Part shown: positions 34,001 through 41,436 of the stretch, one piece after another
Position numbering within the stretch: the stretch's first letter is position 1
How the letters are laid out: each line of letters opens with the position of its first letter
Source: Novipirellula aureliae
Lineage (GTDB): Bacteria > Planctomycetota > Planctomycetia > Pirellulales > Pirellulaceae
Length of the DNA: 64,000 nucleotides
Direction: 5' to 3'
Assembly: GCF_007860185.1 (NCBI RefSeq)
Contig: NZ_SJPY01000003.1
Location: 682,001-746,000, forward strand
The notes under the pieces: generated by a model
Database searches by the model: none
The model's input: only the letters and a program-made list of their open reading frames with translations
Told to the model about the DNA's origin: nothing
Made by a program: the position numbers and the translations under genes

Positions 34001-37000
34001 GTGATGCAAGTGAGTACGTCGACAGCGCTGCCGCAGCGACATTCCGCACCTTTGCAACGAACGATCGATTGACGAGTGGATACACGTTGACGGCAATGCC
34101 TGGCAGTATGGTTGTCGACGGTGCGACCTTTACCGTATCGGGTCTTGGTTCACCGCTCACGTTCGAGTTCGATATTTTTGATGCGTTCGGCGTCAGCGAT
34201 GGACTCAATAGCGGGACTTCACAAACCGCGATTCGGATCAGCGAATCGGCAACGGCAAACGAAGTCGCCAACGCCGTCCTCAATGCTCTGCGCAGCAGTA
34301 CGGTCAGCCAAATTGTCGATATCTCAGCAACGGGAGCGAACGGCAACCTTGGTTTCCAACAATCGCAACCCGATACCATCGCCTTGATGGGAGATAGCCG
34401 CGTCAATGTCTATGGCGACGTCATCATCACCGCAAACGATGGAGCATTTGCGGAAGTCGAGCTATTCGACCTTCGCGGGGACGAAAACCGTGACCGTAGT
34501 GACCAGGGTGTTATCATTATCGAAAACAGCCGCTTCGTGTTTAACTCCGATGCTGGCATCGATTTGAATCGTAGTTCGGGAACGAGTGTGACTGGCGTCG
34601 ACGAAACCGATCTGAGCGCCTCGGCAATCGTTTATCCTCGAAACCTAGTCGTTCTGAACAGCGAAAACTTATTGCCAGGCGTCGTGGTACAAAGCAACGT
34701 GTTGGCCTTTAATGCCAATGCGGGTATCCGCATGACCGGACTTGGCGATGCCGGCGGAACACAGCGTGATCCAATCTGGTTCGATCGCATTGTGAACAAC
34801 ACCATCGTCGGAGGAAACGTGAACGAAGCAGCCGAGTCGTTCCCGGATGTGTACAACGATACGGTCTTTGATCACGGTGAAATCTCCTTCGCCGATTCGG
34901 TGATCAGCTTTACGGCTGGAGCCAATGTCACCCCAGGGTTTGATGATCCCACCCGAGCACTCGGTGTACCCGATGCAGGTGGCAGCGGGGTTGAACCGAC
35001 CGATGGTGAGTTCACCACGTCACTTGGGCGACGCGGGACAATTACCGTTGCATTTACCGACAACTATTTGACCGGTAGCGGCGACGCGCGGCCTGACTTG
35101 ATCGTGTTTGAAACCGGCTCGATTGAAGGAGTCATGGTCGAGGTCAGCCGCGACGGCAGCACCTTCATCAACGTGGGTATCATCGGCGGTATCGACTCGA
35201 CCATCGATTTGGACTCAGCTGGCTTCGGTGCTCATGACCGCTTCGGATTCGTTCGCTTGACGGACCTAGCCCAAGGCACACTGACGACCGGAGCCGTCGG
35301 TGCGGACATCGACGCCGTCGGCGCACTTTCAACCGTTGCTGCGGACATCTACATCCCCGGTAGCCAAGGTGTTGTGGTCCAAGATGGTGCGGCACCGACG
35401 ATTTTGAACAACGTCATTGCGAACACCCAAACCGGGCTAGCAGTTGATGACGCGAGTTCAAAAACGGTCATTGGTGGAACCAGCTATTATCGCAACGCAA
35501 CCAATGCCAGCAACAACCAAGTACAAGAGAACGGTTTTGATGCTCAATTGATTCCTTCGGCTCAAGAAGTCTTTATCGATCCAGTACAATTGGTGTTCAC
35601 ACCGCGTGCCAGCACGCCCGTCATTGACAGCTCGATCGACTCGCTTGAAGATCGCCAATCATTGATTTCCGTGAAGGGAGCGATTGGACTTTCGCCGAGC
35701 CCGATCATCGCACCTCGGTTTGATGTGAACGGTCAATTGCGAGTGGATGACCCCAGCGTCGATACGTCGACCGGTTCAGGCGAAAGCGTGTTCAAGGATC
35801 GTGGTGCCGAAGATCGTGCCGATCAAGTTGGACCACGTGCGGTTCTCGTGACGCCACGAGCCCCGGATATTGGAATCGATGGCGGACTTGCTGTTACCGC
35901 GATTGGTGACATCTACACCTCGTTCGATATTCAATTGATCGATGGTATCGCACCGGCCGACCCAACACCGGGCGTTGGAATCGATGATTCAAGCGTGACC
36001 GGGGACGCGATCCTGGTCACACGTGACGGCGAGACGCTCGTCGAAGGCGAAGACTATCGATTCGGTTACGATCCATCGAACAATGTCATTCGTTTGACAC
36101 CGCTCGCCGGTGTTTGGATGAGCGACTCGGTCTACGTGATCCGTCTACTCGATTCAAGCGATGCCGTCCTCCGCGTCAGCGAAGGATCGACCTATAGCGA
36201 TGGTGGTTTAACGACCGTGATCGGACTCGACAACTCGTTCACAACGCTTGAAACCGACACCGGAATCAGCATTGTTGTTTCTCCTGACTTGTTCGGCGAG
36301 GACATCGAAGGGCAGTCGATCGAGATTTTCGATGGTTCCCGAACGGTTACCTTCGAGTTGATTACCGAAGGTGAGGTGTTTGGCGACACCGTTGGTGTCT
36401 TGGTTCCTGAGACGTTTAACGTCGAGCAAATCACGACCGCGTTGTCCGATGCGATCAACAATGCCGGCCTAAACGTGACGGCGAACTCGCTTGACAATCG
36501 CATTCAGTTGCTCGGCTCATCGACATTGACAACAGCGGTGCCGCTAACCGATGCGTTCACCGTGACAGTCACCACTACCGACATCCTGATGTCCTCTGAC
36601 TTGGTTGGCTTGGCCGACGGCGAAACGGTCTTGATCAGTGACGGCGTCGATTCGGTGACTTTTGAATTCGATGACGATGGTGTTCAATTGATCGCCGATA
36701 GCACTTTGGTGCCTGTGTTGATTACCGATTCGACGCGTCAATTGGCTGAAGCCCTCAATACAGCGATCGCAACGACCACTTTGAATGTGACCGCGACGAC
36801 GACGGACAACCGAGTTACCTTGTTGGCCGATTCGCCGTTCGCGATCGCGACGGCCAGCAGCGAGGCCATTCGCATTGTCACCACCATCGACGGCCCGACA
36901 ATCGGCACGTCGGTTGGCTTCGGCATTCGCGTGCCTAACGACGGAGCGGCTCTTGATGCCTCGGTTGTCGATGGTCAAACCTTTACGATCCAAGCCGGTG

Positions 37001-38604
37001 CAGATCTCGTCAAAACGTTTGAACTCGATTTCGGCGGCGGTGTGGTTAACAGCGGAGCGACCCCTGTGGTCATTTCCGCCCGAACACTTGACGCTGTCGT
37101 CCTTGGGCTCAACAACGCAATCGGCGGTGCGGGTCTCGGACTCAATCCAGAAGACGCAGGTGATGGGCGAATCACGCTTGGCGGAAACGCAAACTACTCA
37201 CTCGACTTGAGTGGCTCGACGTTGATTCAAATCGCATCACCGGGGCAAAACAAAAACGTCCCGGTCGTCATACCGATCGATGCAACGACGGCTGAAGTCG
37301 CAGAACTTTACAAGGCCGCGATCGATTCAATCCCCCTCGCGGACACAACCGTCGAAATCGTCGGCGACCGTTTGGTCATCGACGGAATCGCCACCATCAC
37401 CGGAACCGGAGCATTGATTCAGCCGATCATCAGCGACGATGTCGGCAACCAAATGCAAAGCAATAATGACGGAGGAACCACCGAACTGGTTATCTTTGTC
37501 GGCGGTAGCTCTGACTATGCCGACGCGCCCGGCAGCAATTATCAATCGGACGCGACAGCACACAACATCATCGACAACTTGTATCTCGGTCGCGGCGTCA
37601 CACCCGATACCGAAGCCAAGCTATCCAACGCAGATCGCTTGGATGATGGCGTACGCTTCACCTCGGCCATCCAGCCTGGATTCTCGACCAACTTGTCGGT
37701 CGATATCAATTTACCTGCTGATTCCAGCGACAACGTTGGCATCGCAGCACCAGGGGTGTTCTACTTGGACGCCTGGTTCGATTGGAACCAAGACGGAATC
37801 TTTGCTGCGAACGAGGCTTATCAATTCGGTTCGAATGGCTCAGGACGACTTGAAGTCGGTGTGGGGGCCGGTAACTCGATCTCGATCGCGGTCCCAAATA
37901 CCGCTCTATCCGGAACCACCTACGCACGTTTCCGAATCAGCGAGGATGCGACAATCGACTCGACCGGGTTTGCAACCAGCGGTGAAGTCGAAGACTATTC
38001 GATCTACGTCGGGAACAACCCGTATCGCAATCCAACCAACCGTAACGATGTCAACAACAGCGGCGAAGTCACCCCGCTTGATGCTCTCCAGATCATCAAT
38101 GCACTCGGCCGAGCTGGCTCGGCAAGTATCAACTTGTCTCAAACACCGCTTCCAGCTGACCTGCCATTGTTCCCCGACACCAACGGCGACGGATTGATCA
38201 CGGCATCGGATGCACTCAATGTCATCAATTACTTGAATGACACTCGAAACACGTTCGAAGGCGAAATGGCTGGACAGGGTGAACAGATTGCACCGCAATC
38301 CACTGCCTCCTCGTCACGCTACGTCCCGATGGGTGAGGGTGTGTTTGCATCAGGTGCGACGGCTTATGGTGATTTGCTAATCGAAGAAGCCTCTAAATCG
38401 ACCAAGACAAACGCCGTCGAATCCTCCGAACCGATGGCCGAGTTGAGCCAAGGTCAAAACCCAAGCCAAAGTGTGTTCGATTCTTCGGCTGTCATGAGCG
38501 TCGATTCGGTGGTCGATTTGATCGCCGAAGACACCGCATCGACAAAGGAAGATGAAGACGCTGTATCGGTTCTCGACCGACTGTTCGCAGGGCTTGAGCA
38601 ATAA
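22042..38604 (+). CDS. Giant secreted or surface protein (5,520 residues) with dockerin, GEVED and pre-peptidase domains
   Basis: The N-terminus is very basic (RLRAKRRRSERRLL) and carries LESRQLLAG at residues 39-47, the planctomycete export signature. In order: repeated beta-rich segments (to about 640); a region resembling the start of a matrixin/serralysin M10 domain (about 650-785) in which the zinc motif reads LAVGQLLGYGYAD (768-780) and lacks all ligands; pre-peptidase C-terminal-like domains near 814-930, 2150-2260 and 2520-2650; parallel beta-helix-like stretches; two acidic tracts (1653-1668, 2435-2507); several copies of an adhesin-like module (about 4730-5060, e.g. DGVDSVTFEFDDDG); a GEVED motif (SGEVEDYSIYVG, about 5306); and a dockerin with two calcium loops (DVNNSGEVTPLDAL, DTNGDGLITASDAL, 5333-5402). 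Probably an adhesion or matrix protein. ATG 22042 is chosen over TTG 22039. Confidence 0.9.
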   Translation: MTNRKSSVRDGIQKSIRNMTGRLRAKRRRSERRLLTETLESRQLLAGPELIGIQSDVATTEGSLFNDFETLRTDSLPLGNVVLSQSPNELTFRFDDNANIDPESLAGITITRAGADGYFEAASAVNDLGTGTELLEYRATSSGLSGNGTTILYRQQNRGNTGTPVTATVDTSGAAPIITLSLNSASGRPATLGDVVGFINNTASVNRYITVQQLSPASATAVGTTVDTTRSVVLQGANASQAVTDLGTGGSVSVRLVAAQTGATGTGTTVVVTPQDFNGPGLPRVLVSGKTVSITVNSNATFATTVDQFIAAINSNSLASELVTASLQIGSGSTLMGNRTVFYSPLVLSGASDEVLTPGYVGLGESNREIVFRFAEALPDDTYRIDISASGTLGLRNEDGEYFNDGTSVTGQFVVDGGPKILAVVPQPVTRNTDGTLAVASNVVEVHVDGGDIDQATLTNRNYYRLIYTRDTLTTRDDYELLPSAVTYNPITKIVRLEFANALSRVADPLNPGQFIDGAARLRIGSSEPINIAPKELSFQTDAPDSFSDAFNLNSQWAISSNPNAGIQLAQISGEISNTSAYELELPGGSDVPGIRDIRPDDPSRLERTIPLDVLRLGADNEAGITEFQYDFVDNWQGDDPNKPGIDESKTYFNLITEQQKARVREVLSLFSEYLGVQFIETSGGLTSQASFSIAVGELYGADASVNSAAALRDADGNAILNTPEAIVLATRDRNLDGVDDLAVLDFQDFDPSTIDQIGGEFFRGAFLAVGQLLGYGYADSLPQPVTQSTASVLNPGTDNEPAFPSVADIVNGQYMYRPESNDIDLYSFTLDQQGTISIETLAERLPTSSLLNTALRLYAVDGDGYVEIAANDDYFSNDSLIELELEAGTYAIGVSASGNTTYDPTTAGSGYGGLSEGTYQLNLGFRASAADAIRDTAGNAIDGDLDGTPGGLFNFWFVPNDPNTTLYVDKAATNPDLNRATSNPYLNIDDAIRDARPGDTIRIVGNGGTDGDLSTVADNLAYEIGLDNRGIALADGESLVAPQGVNIVVDAGAVFKMRRSRVGIGSTSPQVDLSNSSLQILGTPTIIDSFGRPALDDDGNEIPGSVIFTSYNDDLDPDQPDSAREGDWGGIDFRGDIDSADESRVNLEDQGIFLNHIQFADLRYGGGQVSINGPQVAISPIDMAVTRPTIINSSIRLSANSAMSATPDTFAESRFTQEQLSGVDFTPDISRVGPHIRGNTIADNSINGLFIRVATRTGSVLQPLTETARFDDTDIVHVLTENLVIQGTAGGPIQSIDAPSSLLIRVSDSDTAGIPLEGEVLSGSYQYRVTFVDSSGRESDPSLATATFDLEEDGAMRLTGLPTVPAGSLFSARRLYRATVAADGTVGEFRLVGSLNASQTSYIDAAVAGTDSLPEAAQNITARLNPGLTIDPGTVLKMNRARIDVTLGAHFYAEGTEQRPVVMTSLSDDRYGTGGTFDSDDTANSELTAGDWAGLYIGYGATASIDHAVIAGGGGTATIQGGFASFNAIEVHQADLRLANSRLEQNADGRGFYNTNLPDRAGHGDNESGTVFVLASQPVIVNNDFIDGLGPMASFDVNSFSFNEVTDYGRSTYTSMSYSDNDDSDPISSVSSIGNSGPLVQDNRISGIVDESDDDDDDDDEDDDDDIVAATFGLNGMEVRAGQVTTEVVFDDVDIVHIVRGSIEVPNQYIYGGLRLESDARGSLVMKFEGSDAGIVAGGTLATAEDQFVDIADRIGGSLQIVGHPDFPVVLTALVDDTIGAGFTPEGLPALDTNNDGIRTSILTSETAGEATPAGLPVGPQYDRTDIEVDNGTTIDNDIDQNVVGFFEATVESGSAVTDILVTGIDQATATQLDQQNYAFLATTIVDIDLDSGFANPAPFTLAETTITRPATLVSPDRVVSEGLFTDLSEEEDGERQFQWIASTFILDNRSMMYTTIDIISVDGRDINAGAVRSIQVTSYFTHGAGAGGQDTLYSVGDPGEFNFRAYTIDGQDRLGFSHGGIYEDDGYNQLNATFDGWAADNADQLLTTINAENNTPSVSGSIGTGLPEITTDPLFPNANAAYGVDDIGTAFTWSLVANEDRARFTSFIEWIPSDPADPFVPELPINIDGSGSWDGVTIREAADDRNVASTSENEPNNVGSSDTNPTPGRSQYLGELAPNESSGDENRRLGFIVDGSISSTGDVDVYSFIGEAGTLVWLDIDRTDLKLDTVIELIDANGNTLVLSDDSLAESIGTKSRLTSSDGRFDANNAGSLNRLVNDDPSLTTADHQDLYSVNPKDAGMRLVLPGEAGQRNLYHIRVRSSSVASGANGSLVVSGQVQSEQLSSLRRGLTSGGYQLQVRLSETDEHAGTQVRFSDIRYAVNGVQIIGGPLHSPLAGDEYEVEAPNDTLGNAQIIGLYSTTVDNAGTGVDTGTDDEDIDDEDIDDEDIDDEDIDDEDIDDEDIDDEDIDDEDIDDEDIDDEDIDDEDIDDEDIDDEDADDEDAGDDAAAAGDTLTAAGPLQSDRLSKSIGGSLSGIDDVDWYQFDVNYTNLTRDNAALYLATAFDLDYSDGLARADTGIYVFNEAGELILIGSDSNIADDQPIGSADASDLSRGSFGSGDPYIGASELAEGTYFIAVANQQRIPAQLDQFTNRDTTNPLLRLEPIDSVTRIVEQNFDNFYPGTATLPDVEVLFDQDSIIDYTFDDVLLYVNTGTSLIIVNPFTGVQYGTVGNFGDEIRDIAFQANGELFAYTGFDDRAPADDAWSYVRINTEDATLSDAISVGAGIVTYHDQAVEQDAGGDAGPVILQQILDVESNDGIEVEAITIRSLFGTETGFFVGNRPQDRQGLAYTTNILYQFNEDTGEAVGTTFDLSLEDAGSGTAPREIGQINTEAPVGARSTQLGFTDATEINAFGLNAPSIVDGDRFTITNTVETVTFEFDQGYTVVVGDAGNVLIGDRVSISMPGESAQTFEFVTDAANVTVGNIPVVIDATLGAEALAGRLADAIRSEGISISAEGTQMSLPDAENVTVLADMTSSLVLQGTPGVEDDNYAITLYPTDTSATIANRIVAAVEQANASGDLPDIQAIVPTGSANARSVLITGGFLGDIANSQASQPTGNLTAGGVPNGGLITGIELVDGNLYAVSNTGGLYVVGSGFLGAGTGNNNTIANYVTTATDLIGINFTGLRAGPASVQDGELSQTLFGITADGTIYAFNTQGELQPVFAGGRSSIRTNVSGSLGLDFSTLDYNLWHVTSTEPSTTGEGHGTNAIHSGTRDDYSGGNSLAFNYENAAFAGNYAPGEVPVQLGVNSNPRQDGQGVDGTYNFPGGAKGVIESNAIDLSGVSSKDLPTLYFSYFLENDGFDDDDTTVGLFGDDRDSLRVYVIDQYGVEHLVATNNEGRGESSFDDEFDDPAELGIYDDDIDTEVQQLFDNADGNWRQARVPLGAFAGQSGLRLRVEFASAGTTQTTTNVLQAVSAEQLVENEQMVINGEVFSIDFAPAVSTPSGRNLAKAYAADSAAVAVITVDGQDYVLNDGQRPVADGQISVDLLASQPAGTTLDTLSAAAIASLVADTIDMTRLVPTGIELAVQYSDPDALYVIEYSGQEYALNDGTRVIGIEQVPVDLTTFNQPIFTLTKTQIAESLRIAAGVAEAQFNVAENVNFSDASDAAGVTTGRNDVLFSATQLPYSGGNSTIFGNGRFGSFDSGGNLTNLNDVDMLRAEVTAGTTITVDVDLTTNPLIGANVRFFDSAGYELDSVTDVVNGTVQITATSNDAVYIGLSGFGNETYDPNIADSGTVGQTDAYTATVKFTLPIGVVTDGNLIEIAGASSIATSSDTLLPTSGQETLDGNSIRISRSANADEVATAMGTAIADRFTGGDPSMVPVSGSSIRIAGLTIDDFGPFFNANDRYGDLFGAGGISGGIENDFRGAFLDDFIIGFAERGELVTDANPIGANEAFVPNGSVNLTSPVQPTQPTVTGSYQLEIRDASEYVDSAAAATFRTFATNDRLTSGYTLTAMPGSMVVDGATFTVSGLGSPLTFEFDIFDAFGVSDGLNSGTSQTAIRISESATANEVANAVLNALRSSTVSQIVDISATGANGNLGFQQSQPDTIALMGDSRVNVYGDVIITANDGAFAEVELFDLRGDENRDRSDQGVIIIENSRFVFNSDAGIDLNRSSGTSVTGVDETDLSASAIVYPRNLVVLNSENLLPGVVVQSNVLAFNANAGIRMTGLGDAGGTQRDPIWFDRIVNNTIVGGNVNEAAESFPDVYNDTVFDHGEISFADSVISFTAGANVTPGFDDPTRALGVPDAGGSGVEPTDGEFTTSLGRRGTITVAFTDNYLTGSGDARPDLIVFETGSIEGVMVEVSRDGSTFINVGIIGGIDSTIDLDSAGFGAHDRFGFVRLTDLAQGTLTTGAVGADIDAVGALSTVAADIYIPGSQGVVVQDGAAPTILNNVIANTQTGLAVDDASSKTVIGGTSYYRNATNASNNQVQENGFDAQLIPSAQEVFIDPVQLVFTPRASTPVIDSSIDSLEDRQSLISVKGAIGLSPSPIIAPRFDVNGQLRVDDPSVDTSTGSGESVFKDRGAEDRADQVGPRAVLVTPRAPDIGIDGGLAVTAIGDIYTSFDIQLIDGIAPADPTPGVGIDDSSVTGDAILVTRDGETLVEGEDYRFGYDPSNNVIRLTPLAGVWMSDSVYVIRLLDSSDAVLRVSEGSTYSDGGLTTVIGLDNSFTTLETDTGISIVVSPDLFGEDIEGQSIEIFDGSRTVTFELITEGEVFGDTVGVLVPETFNVEQITTALSDAINNAGLNVTANSLDNRIQLLGSSTLTTAVPLTDAFTVTVTTTDILMSSDLVGLADGETVLISDGVDSVTFEFDDDGVQLIADSTLVPVLITDSTRQLAEALNTAIATTTLNVTATTTDNRVTLLADSPFAIATASSEAIRIVTTIDGPTIGTSVGFGIRVPNDGAALDASVVDGQTFTIQAGADLVKTFELDFGGGVVNSGATPVVISARTLDAVVLGLNNAIGGAGLGLNPEDAGDGRITLGGNANYSLDLSGSTLIQIASPGQNKNVPVVIPIDATTAEVAELYKAAIDSIPLADTTVEIVGDRLVIDGIATITGTGALIQPIISDDVGNQMQSNNDGGTTELVIFVGGSSDYADAPGSNYQSDATAHNIIDNLYLGRGVTPDTEAKLSNADRLDDGVRFTSAIQPGFSTNLSVDINLPADSSDNVGIAAPGVFYLDAWFDWNQDGIFAANEAYQFGSNGSGRLEVGVGAGNSISIAVPNTALSGTTYARFRISEDATIDSTGFATSGEVEDYSIYVGNNPYRNPTNRNDVNNSGEVTPLDALQIINALGRAGSASINLSQTPLPADLPLFPDTNGDGLITASDALNVINYLNDTRNTFEGEMAGQGEQIAPQSTASSSRYVPMGEGVFASGATAYGDLLIEEASKSTKTNAVESSEPMAELSQGQNPSQSVFDSSAVMSVDSVVDLIAEDTASTKEDEDAVSVLDRLFAGLEQ
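29347..29560 (+). repeat. 15-bp coding repeat giving an (IDDED)n acidic tract
   Basis: Within the giant gene a 15-bp unit encoding D-D-E-D-I repeats about 13 times, ending in two D-D-E-D-A units. Synonymous GAT/GAC changes differ between copies while the protein stays constant. It sits between two pre-peptidase-like domains and may be an acidic, calcium-binding or spacer segment. Confidence 0.92.
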
Positions 38605-38686
38605 TCAGCAAATGTAGGCTCGGTCTCGTCGCCGCTCTCGGGCGACGACGACCCGGCAAGAAAACGGGACAACGATGATTGTCGCT

Positions 38687-39251
38687 TAGTGGATCTTGTT
38701 TTTGACGTGGCTGGGGCTTCCAGCCCCAGTTGAGAAGTACGCTGCGGCTGGAAGCCACAGCCACGAAACACGCAGCCTACGGCTTTTTGCAAAATGCTCT
38801 AGTGGATCTTGTTTTTGACGTGGCTGGGGCTTCCAGCCACGGTTCAGAAGTACGCTGCGGCTGGAAGCCACAGCCACGAATCACGCAGCCTACGGCTTGT
38901 TGCAAAATGCTCTAGTGGATCTTGTTTTTGACGTGGCTGGGGCTTCCAGCCCCGGTTCAGAAGAATGCTGCGGCTGGAAGCCACAGCCACGAATCACGCA
39001 GCCTACGGCTTGTTGAAAAATGCTCTAGTGGATCTTGTTTTTGACGTGGCTGGGGCTTCCAGCCCCAGTTCAGAAGTATGCTGCGGCTAGAAGCCACAGC
39101 CACGAAACACGCAGCCTACGGCTTGTTGAAAAATGCTCTAGTGGATCTTGTTTTTGACGTGGCTGGGGCTTCCAGCCCCAGTTCAGAAGTATGCTGCGGC
39201 TAGAAGCCACAGCCACGAAACACGCAGCCTACGGCTTGTTGAAAAATGCTC
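38687..39251. repeat. 113-bp tandem repeat array, five copies
   Basis: Copies begin at 38687, 38800, 38913, 39026 and 39139, all 113 bp. Each holds GTGGATCTTGTTTTTGACG, a perfect hairpin CTGGGGCT-TCC-AGCCCCAG (one copy is degenerate), a second hairpin GCGGCT-GGA-AGCCAC, and CACGCAGCCTACGGCTTGTTG. It lies between the end of the giant gene and an IS1380 end. Confidence 0.95.
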
Positions 39252-39528
39252 TAGCCCGGATTATTCACGAGACACCAAACAAAAAGGGCCTTTCTTGCGT
39301 CTAAGTGTTTAACAACAAAGCACTTTCGACAAACAAGGAAGACCCTTCATGAGTTTACAGTCTGCGCAGCAATTTGTCTTCGGCTTTTGGGACAATAAAC
39401 CGATCGAATTTGAGCAAGTCGAGGAGAATCTATCCTCCGATGGCGGACTGATCGCCTTCTATCAGCTCGATCAAAAACTCGGTGTAATAAACGAGCTGAA
39501 TCACGAGGATTCGCTCACTTGGTGTTAA
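39252..39528 (+). pseudogene. Truncated IS1380-family transposase with its left end
   Basis: A sequence like an IS1380 terminus (CCGGATTATTCACGAG, about 39256-39271) directly abuts the last 113-bp repeat. About 80 bp on, the ATG at 39349 opens a 59-codon frame ending at 39528. Its start (QFVFGFWDNKPIEFEQVEEN) and LSSDGGLIAFYQLDQKLGV match the N-terminus of IS1380 transposases, typically over 400 residues long. Everything past about residue 50 is missing; the IS110 element begins about here and may have interrupted it or arrived later. Confidence 0.7.
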
Positions 39529-39585
39529 TGGTCGTAACCAACAATTTGGACATCGTGGTTCGACAATACATGCGAAAGAAGCCTC

Positions 39586-40908
39586 ATGAATTCTACTGCA
39601 ATCTCAATGTCAAAATCAATTCTTTTAGATCAACAAAACCAAAATACATCTGATGCCGTCAGAATCGTTAACGTCGCCTTCGATGTTGGCAGTGATTCGC
39701 TGTTTTGGGCCATGGAATTCTCGGGGAAATCAATCAGTGGCGAGTGTGAGAACAACAGTTCCGAAATACGCACAACGCTCGAAGGTATCCGCAACGAAGT
39801 CCAACAACACGGTGACTGTCAACTTCGCGTCCTCTGTGAGTCAACGGGCATCTATCATCGACGACTCTTGCAGCTGGCCGATGAACTCGGCATGCGAACC
39901 GCGTTAGTCCATGGAGAAGCGGTCGCCAAGTACCGCACCATTCAATTCGCCGATCATGGCAAGACCGACCAACGAGATCCGAAAGCGGCTTTGACGGTTG
40001 CCAAATTTGGCAAACTGATCAAAGACCGTAAGCTTGGGAAACACTACGCGCAGCTGCGAGAACTTCATCGGTTGGTACTCCGCTGTGAAGCCCGCATCAA
40101 GGTTGCTAAATGCGAACTGCACGCCGACTTGAGAACTCTGTTTGCTGATCTTCGATTGGACAAGTCGGTGTTGTACGGACCGACCGGCCGTGCGCTGATT
40201 GAACAGTTCGCTGGCAACCCGCACGCGATTGTTGCGGTGGGCGAGGAAGTCTTCTACGCACGAATGAAGTCTTGCAGTAAGAACACCAAAACGGCGACTC
40301 TGAAAAAACTTTGGCAAGCCGCTAACGATACGGCAAGCAATCAAAAGGATCACTTGTCCGCCACACTTGCCGAAATCCGAGCCACCGCCGTTCGGCAACT
40401 TTATGCGGAAATCACGGCATTTTCGCAGCGGCAACGAAAAATCGAAGGTCAAATGCAGGAGCTTTACCTGACGCTTCAAACTTCCGATCCGCGGCTTCCA
40501 GGTCCACGCAAGGGAGTCGTCACGCTTCGGATGCTCTCGCGTTTGGTCGCCGAGACCGGACCGCCGGATGATTTCCGCAGGCTCTCGCAGTTGATGCGTT
40601 ATGCAGGGTTGAACTTGTGTGAACGTCAAAGTGGCAAATGGCGTGGGCGGACGACGATCAGCCGTCGCGGCCGCAGTGAACTACGTTACGTGTTGAACTT
40701 GATGGCGATTCCGCTGGTCGGTCGGCAGAAGCTTTTTGGCGACTACTACTGGAAGAAGAAGGACGCTGACAAAATGCCGGGGCAGAAGGCGAATGTTTGC
40801 GTGATGCGAAAGATCTTGAAAATGTTTTACGGTTGGTACAAGAGTGGCGAGCCATTCGATCCGGAGCGTGTCTTTGTGATGGCAAGCGAGCACGCTAAAG
40901 CGGCCTAG
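39586..40908 (+). CDS. IS110-family transposase (DEDD recombinase)
   Basis: A 440-residue recombinase. The N-terminal RuvC-like DEDD domain shows NVAFDVGSDSLFW (first Asp), CESTGIYHR (Glu) and ADHGKTDQRDPKAA (last two Asp). The C-terminal Transposase_20 region has the serine-type domain signature GLNLCERQSGKWRGRTTISR followed by GRSELRYVLNLMA. Such enzymes insert a circular element at a short target directed by an element-encoded RNA. The gene is intact. The N-terminus is longer than usual by about 30 residues, and ATG 39607 (MSKSILLD) is an alternative start. Confidence 0.93.
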   Translation: MNSTAISMSKSILLDQQNQNTSDAVRIVNVAFDVGSDSLFWAMEFSGKSISGECENNSSEIRTTLEGIRNEVQQHGDCQLRVLCESTGIYHRRLLQLADELGMRTALVHGEAVAKYRTIQFADHGKTDQRDPKAALTVAKFGKLIKDRKLGKHYAQLRELHRLVLRCEARIKVAKCELHADLRTLFADLRLDKSVLYGPTGRALIEQFAGNPHAIVAVGEEVFYARMKSCSKNTKTATLKKLWQAANDTASNQKDHLSATLAEIRATAVRQLYAEITAFSQRQRKIEGQMQELYLTLQTSDPRLPGPRKGVVTLRMLSRLVAETGPPDDFRRLSQLMRYAGLNLCERQSGKWRGRTTISRRGRSELRYVLNLMAIPLVGRQKLFGDYYWKKKDADKMPGQKANVCVMRKILKMFYGWYKSGEPFDPERVFVMASEHAKAA

Positions 40909-40939
40909 ACGAAACGACCAGCAGCAATCACTTTTAAGA

Positions 40940-41097
40940 AAACGAAAACCTAGGGAGGAACCTCTTCGACCCAAACACTGAACCTTGGCGACCGGTGATG
41001 ACCACCATGGCATTATCAGTTGGCATCTGCCCAACATGATCGGTGCACATTGACCAGGCGAGCGAGCCTGAGTCCCGTCACACCGGTCGCTTTTATC
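40940..41097 (+). ncRNA. Candidate IS110/IS1111 guide (bridge or seek) RNA
   Basis: Downstream of the transposase, GCGACCGGTG (40988-40997) pairs perfectly with CACCGGTCGC (41081-41090), enclosing 83 bases that hold further small stems: GTTGG-CATCTGC-CCAAC and CAGGC-GAGCGA-GCCTG. GAGG-AA-CCTC precedes it (about 40954-40963). TTTT follows the closing stem, as at an intrinsic terminator. Position and architecture fit the target-choosing RNA of IS1111-group elements; no expression evidence is available. Confidence 0.5.
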
Positions 41098-41100
41098 CTT

Positions 41101-41436
41101 CGACATGGCCAATGAGTAAGATCAAGTGATTGCTCCAAACGAGAGCCCAAACGCGAACTTTGCCAGTCTAGGATTTGGTTCAATGTGTGAGCCGAAGCAA
41201 CGAATCAGCGAAGTGCACACACTAAAAATCAACACAAAGTTGCGCGCAAAAAGGGGAGGAGTCAACTCCAAGTTCAAGCATGGTCCGGGCTTCAGCGGCT
41301 TAACGCGAGCTCGAAGTATCGGCTCGCTTGCCGCTAGGGCGCTTGACAAGCAAGCGTAAAGCGATCTTTTGGTTCTCTTTTCTTGGTTTGAAGCGAAAGT
41401 GTAAAGCGGTTTAGTAGGACACCGCCACTTAAGTAT
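41101..41436. other. Gene-poor stretch after the IS element
   Basis: No coding region I can support. Short frames on both strands lack family features. Confidence 0.4.

Larger units (their letters stand above)
39529..41100 (+). mobile_element. IS110-family insertion sequence (ends approximate)
   Basis: A single DEDD transposase gene (39586-40908) flanked by about 57 bp on the left and about 190 bp of structured non-coding DNA on the right. IS110 elements lack long terminal inverted repeats, so exact ends cannot be read without an empty-site comparison. The short left and long right non-coding flank resembles the IS1111 subgroup. Confidence 0.6.
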
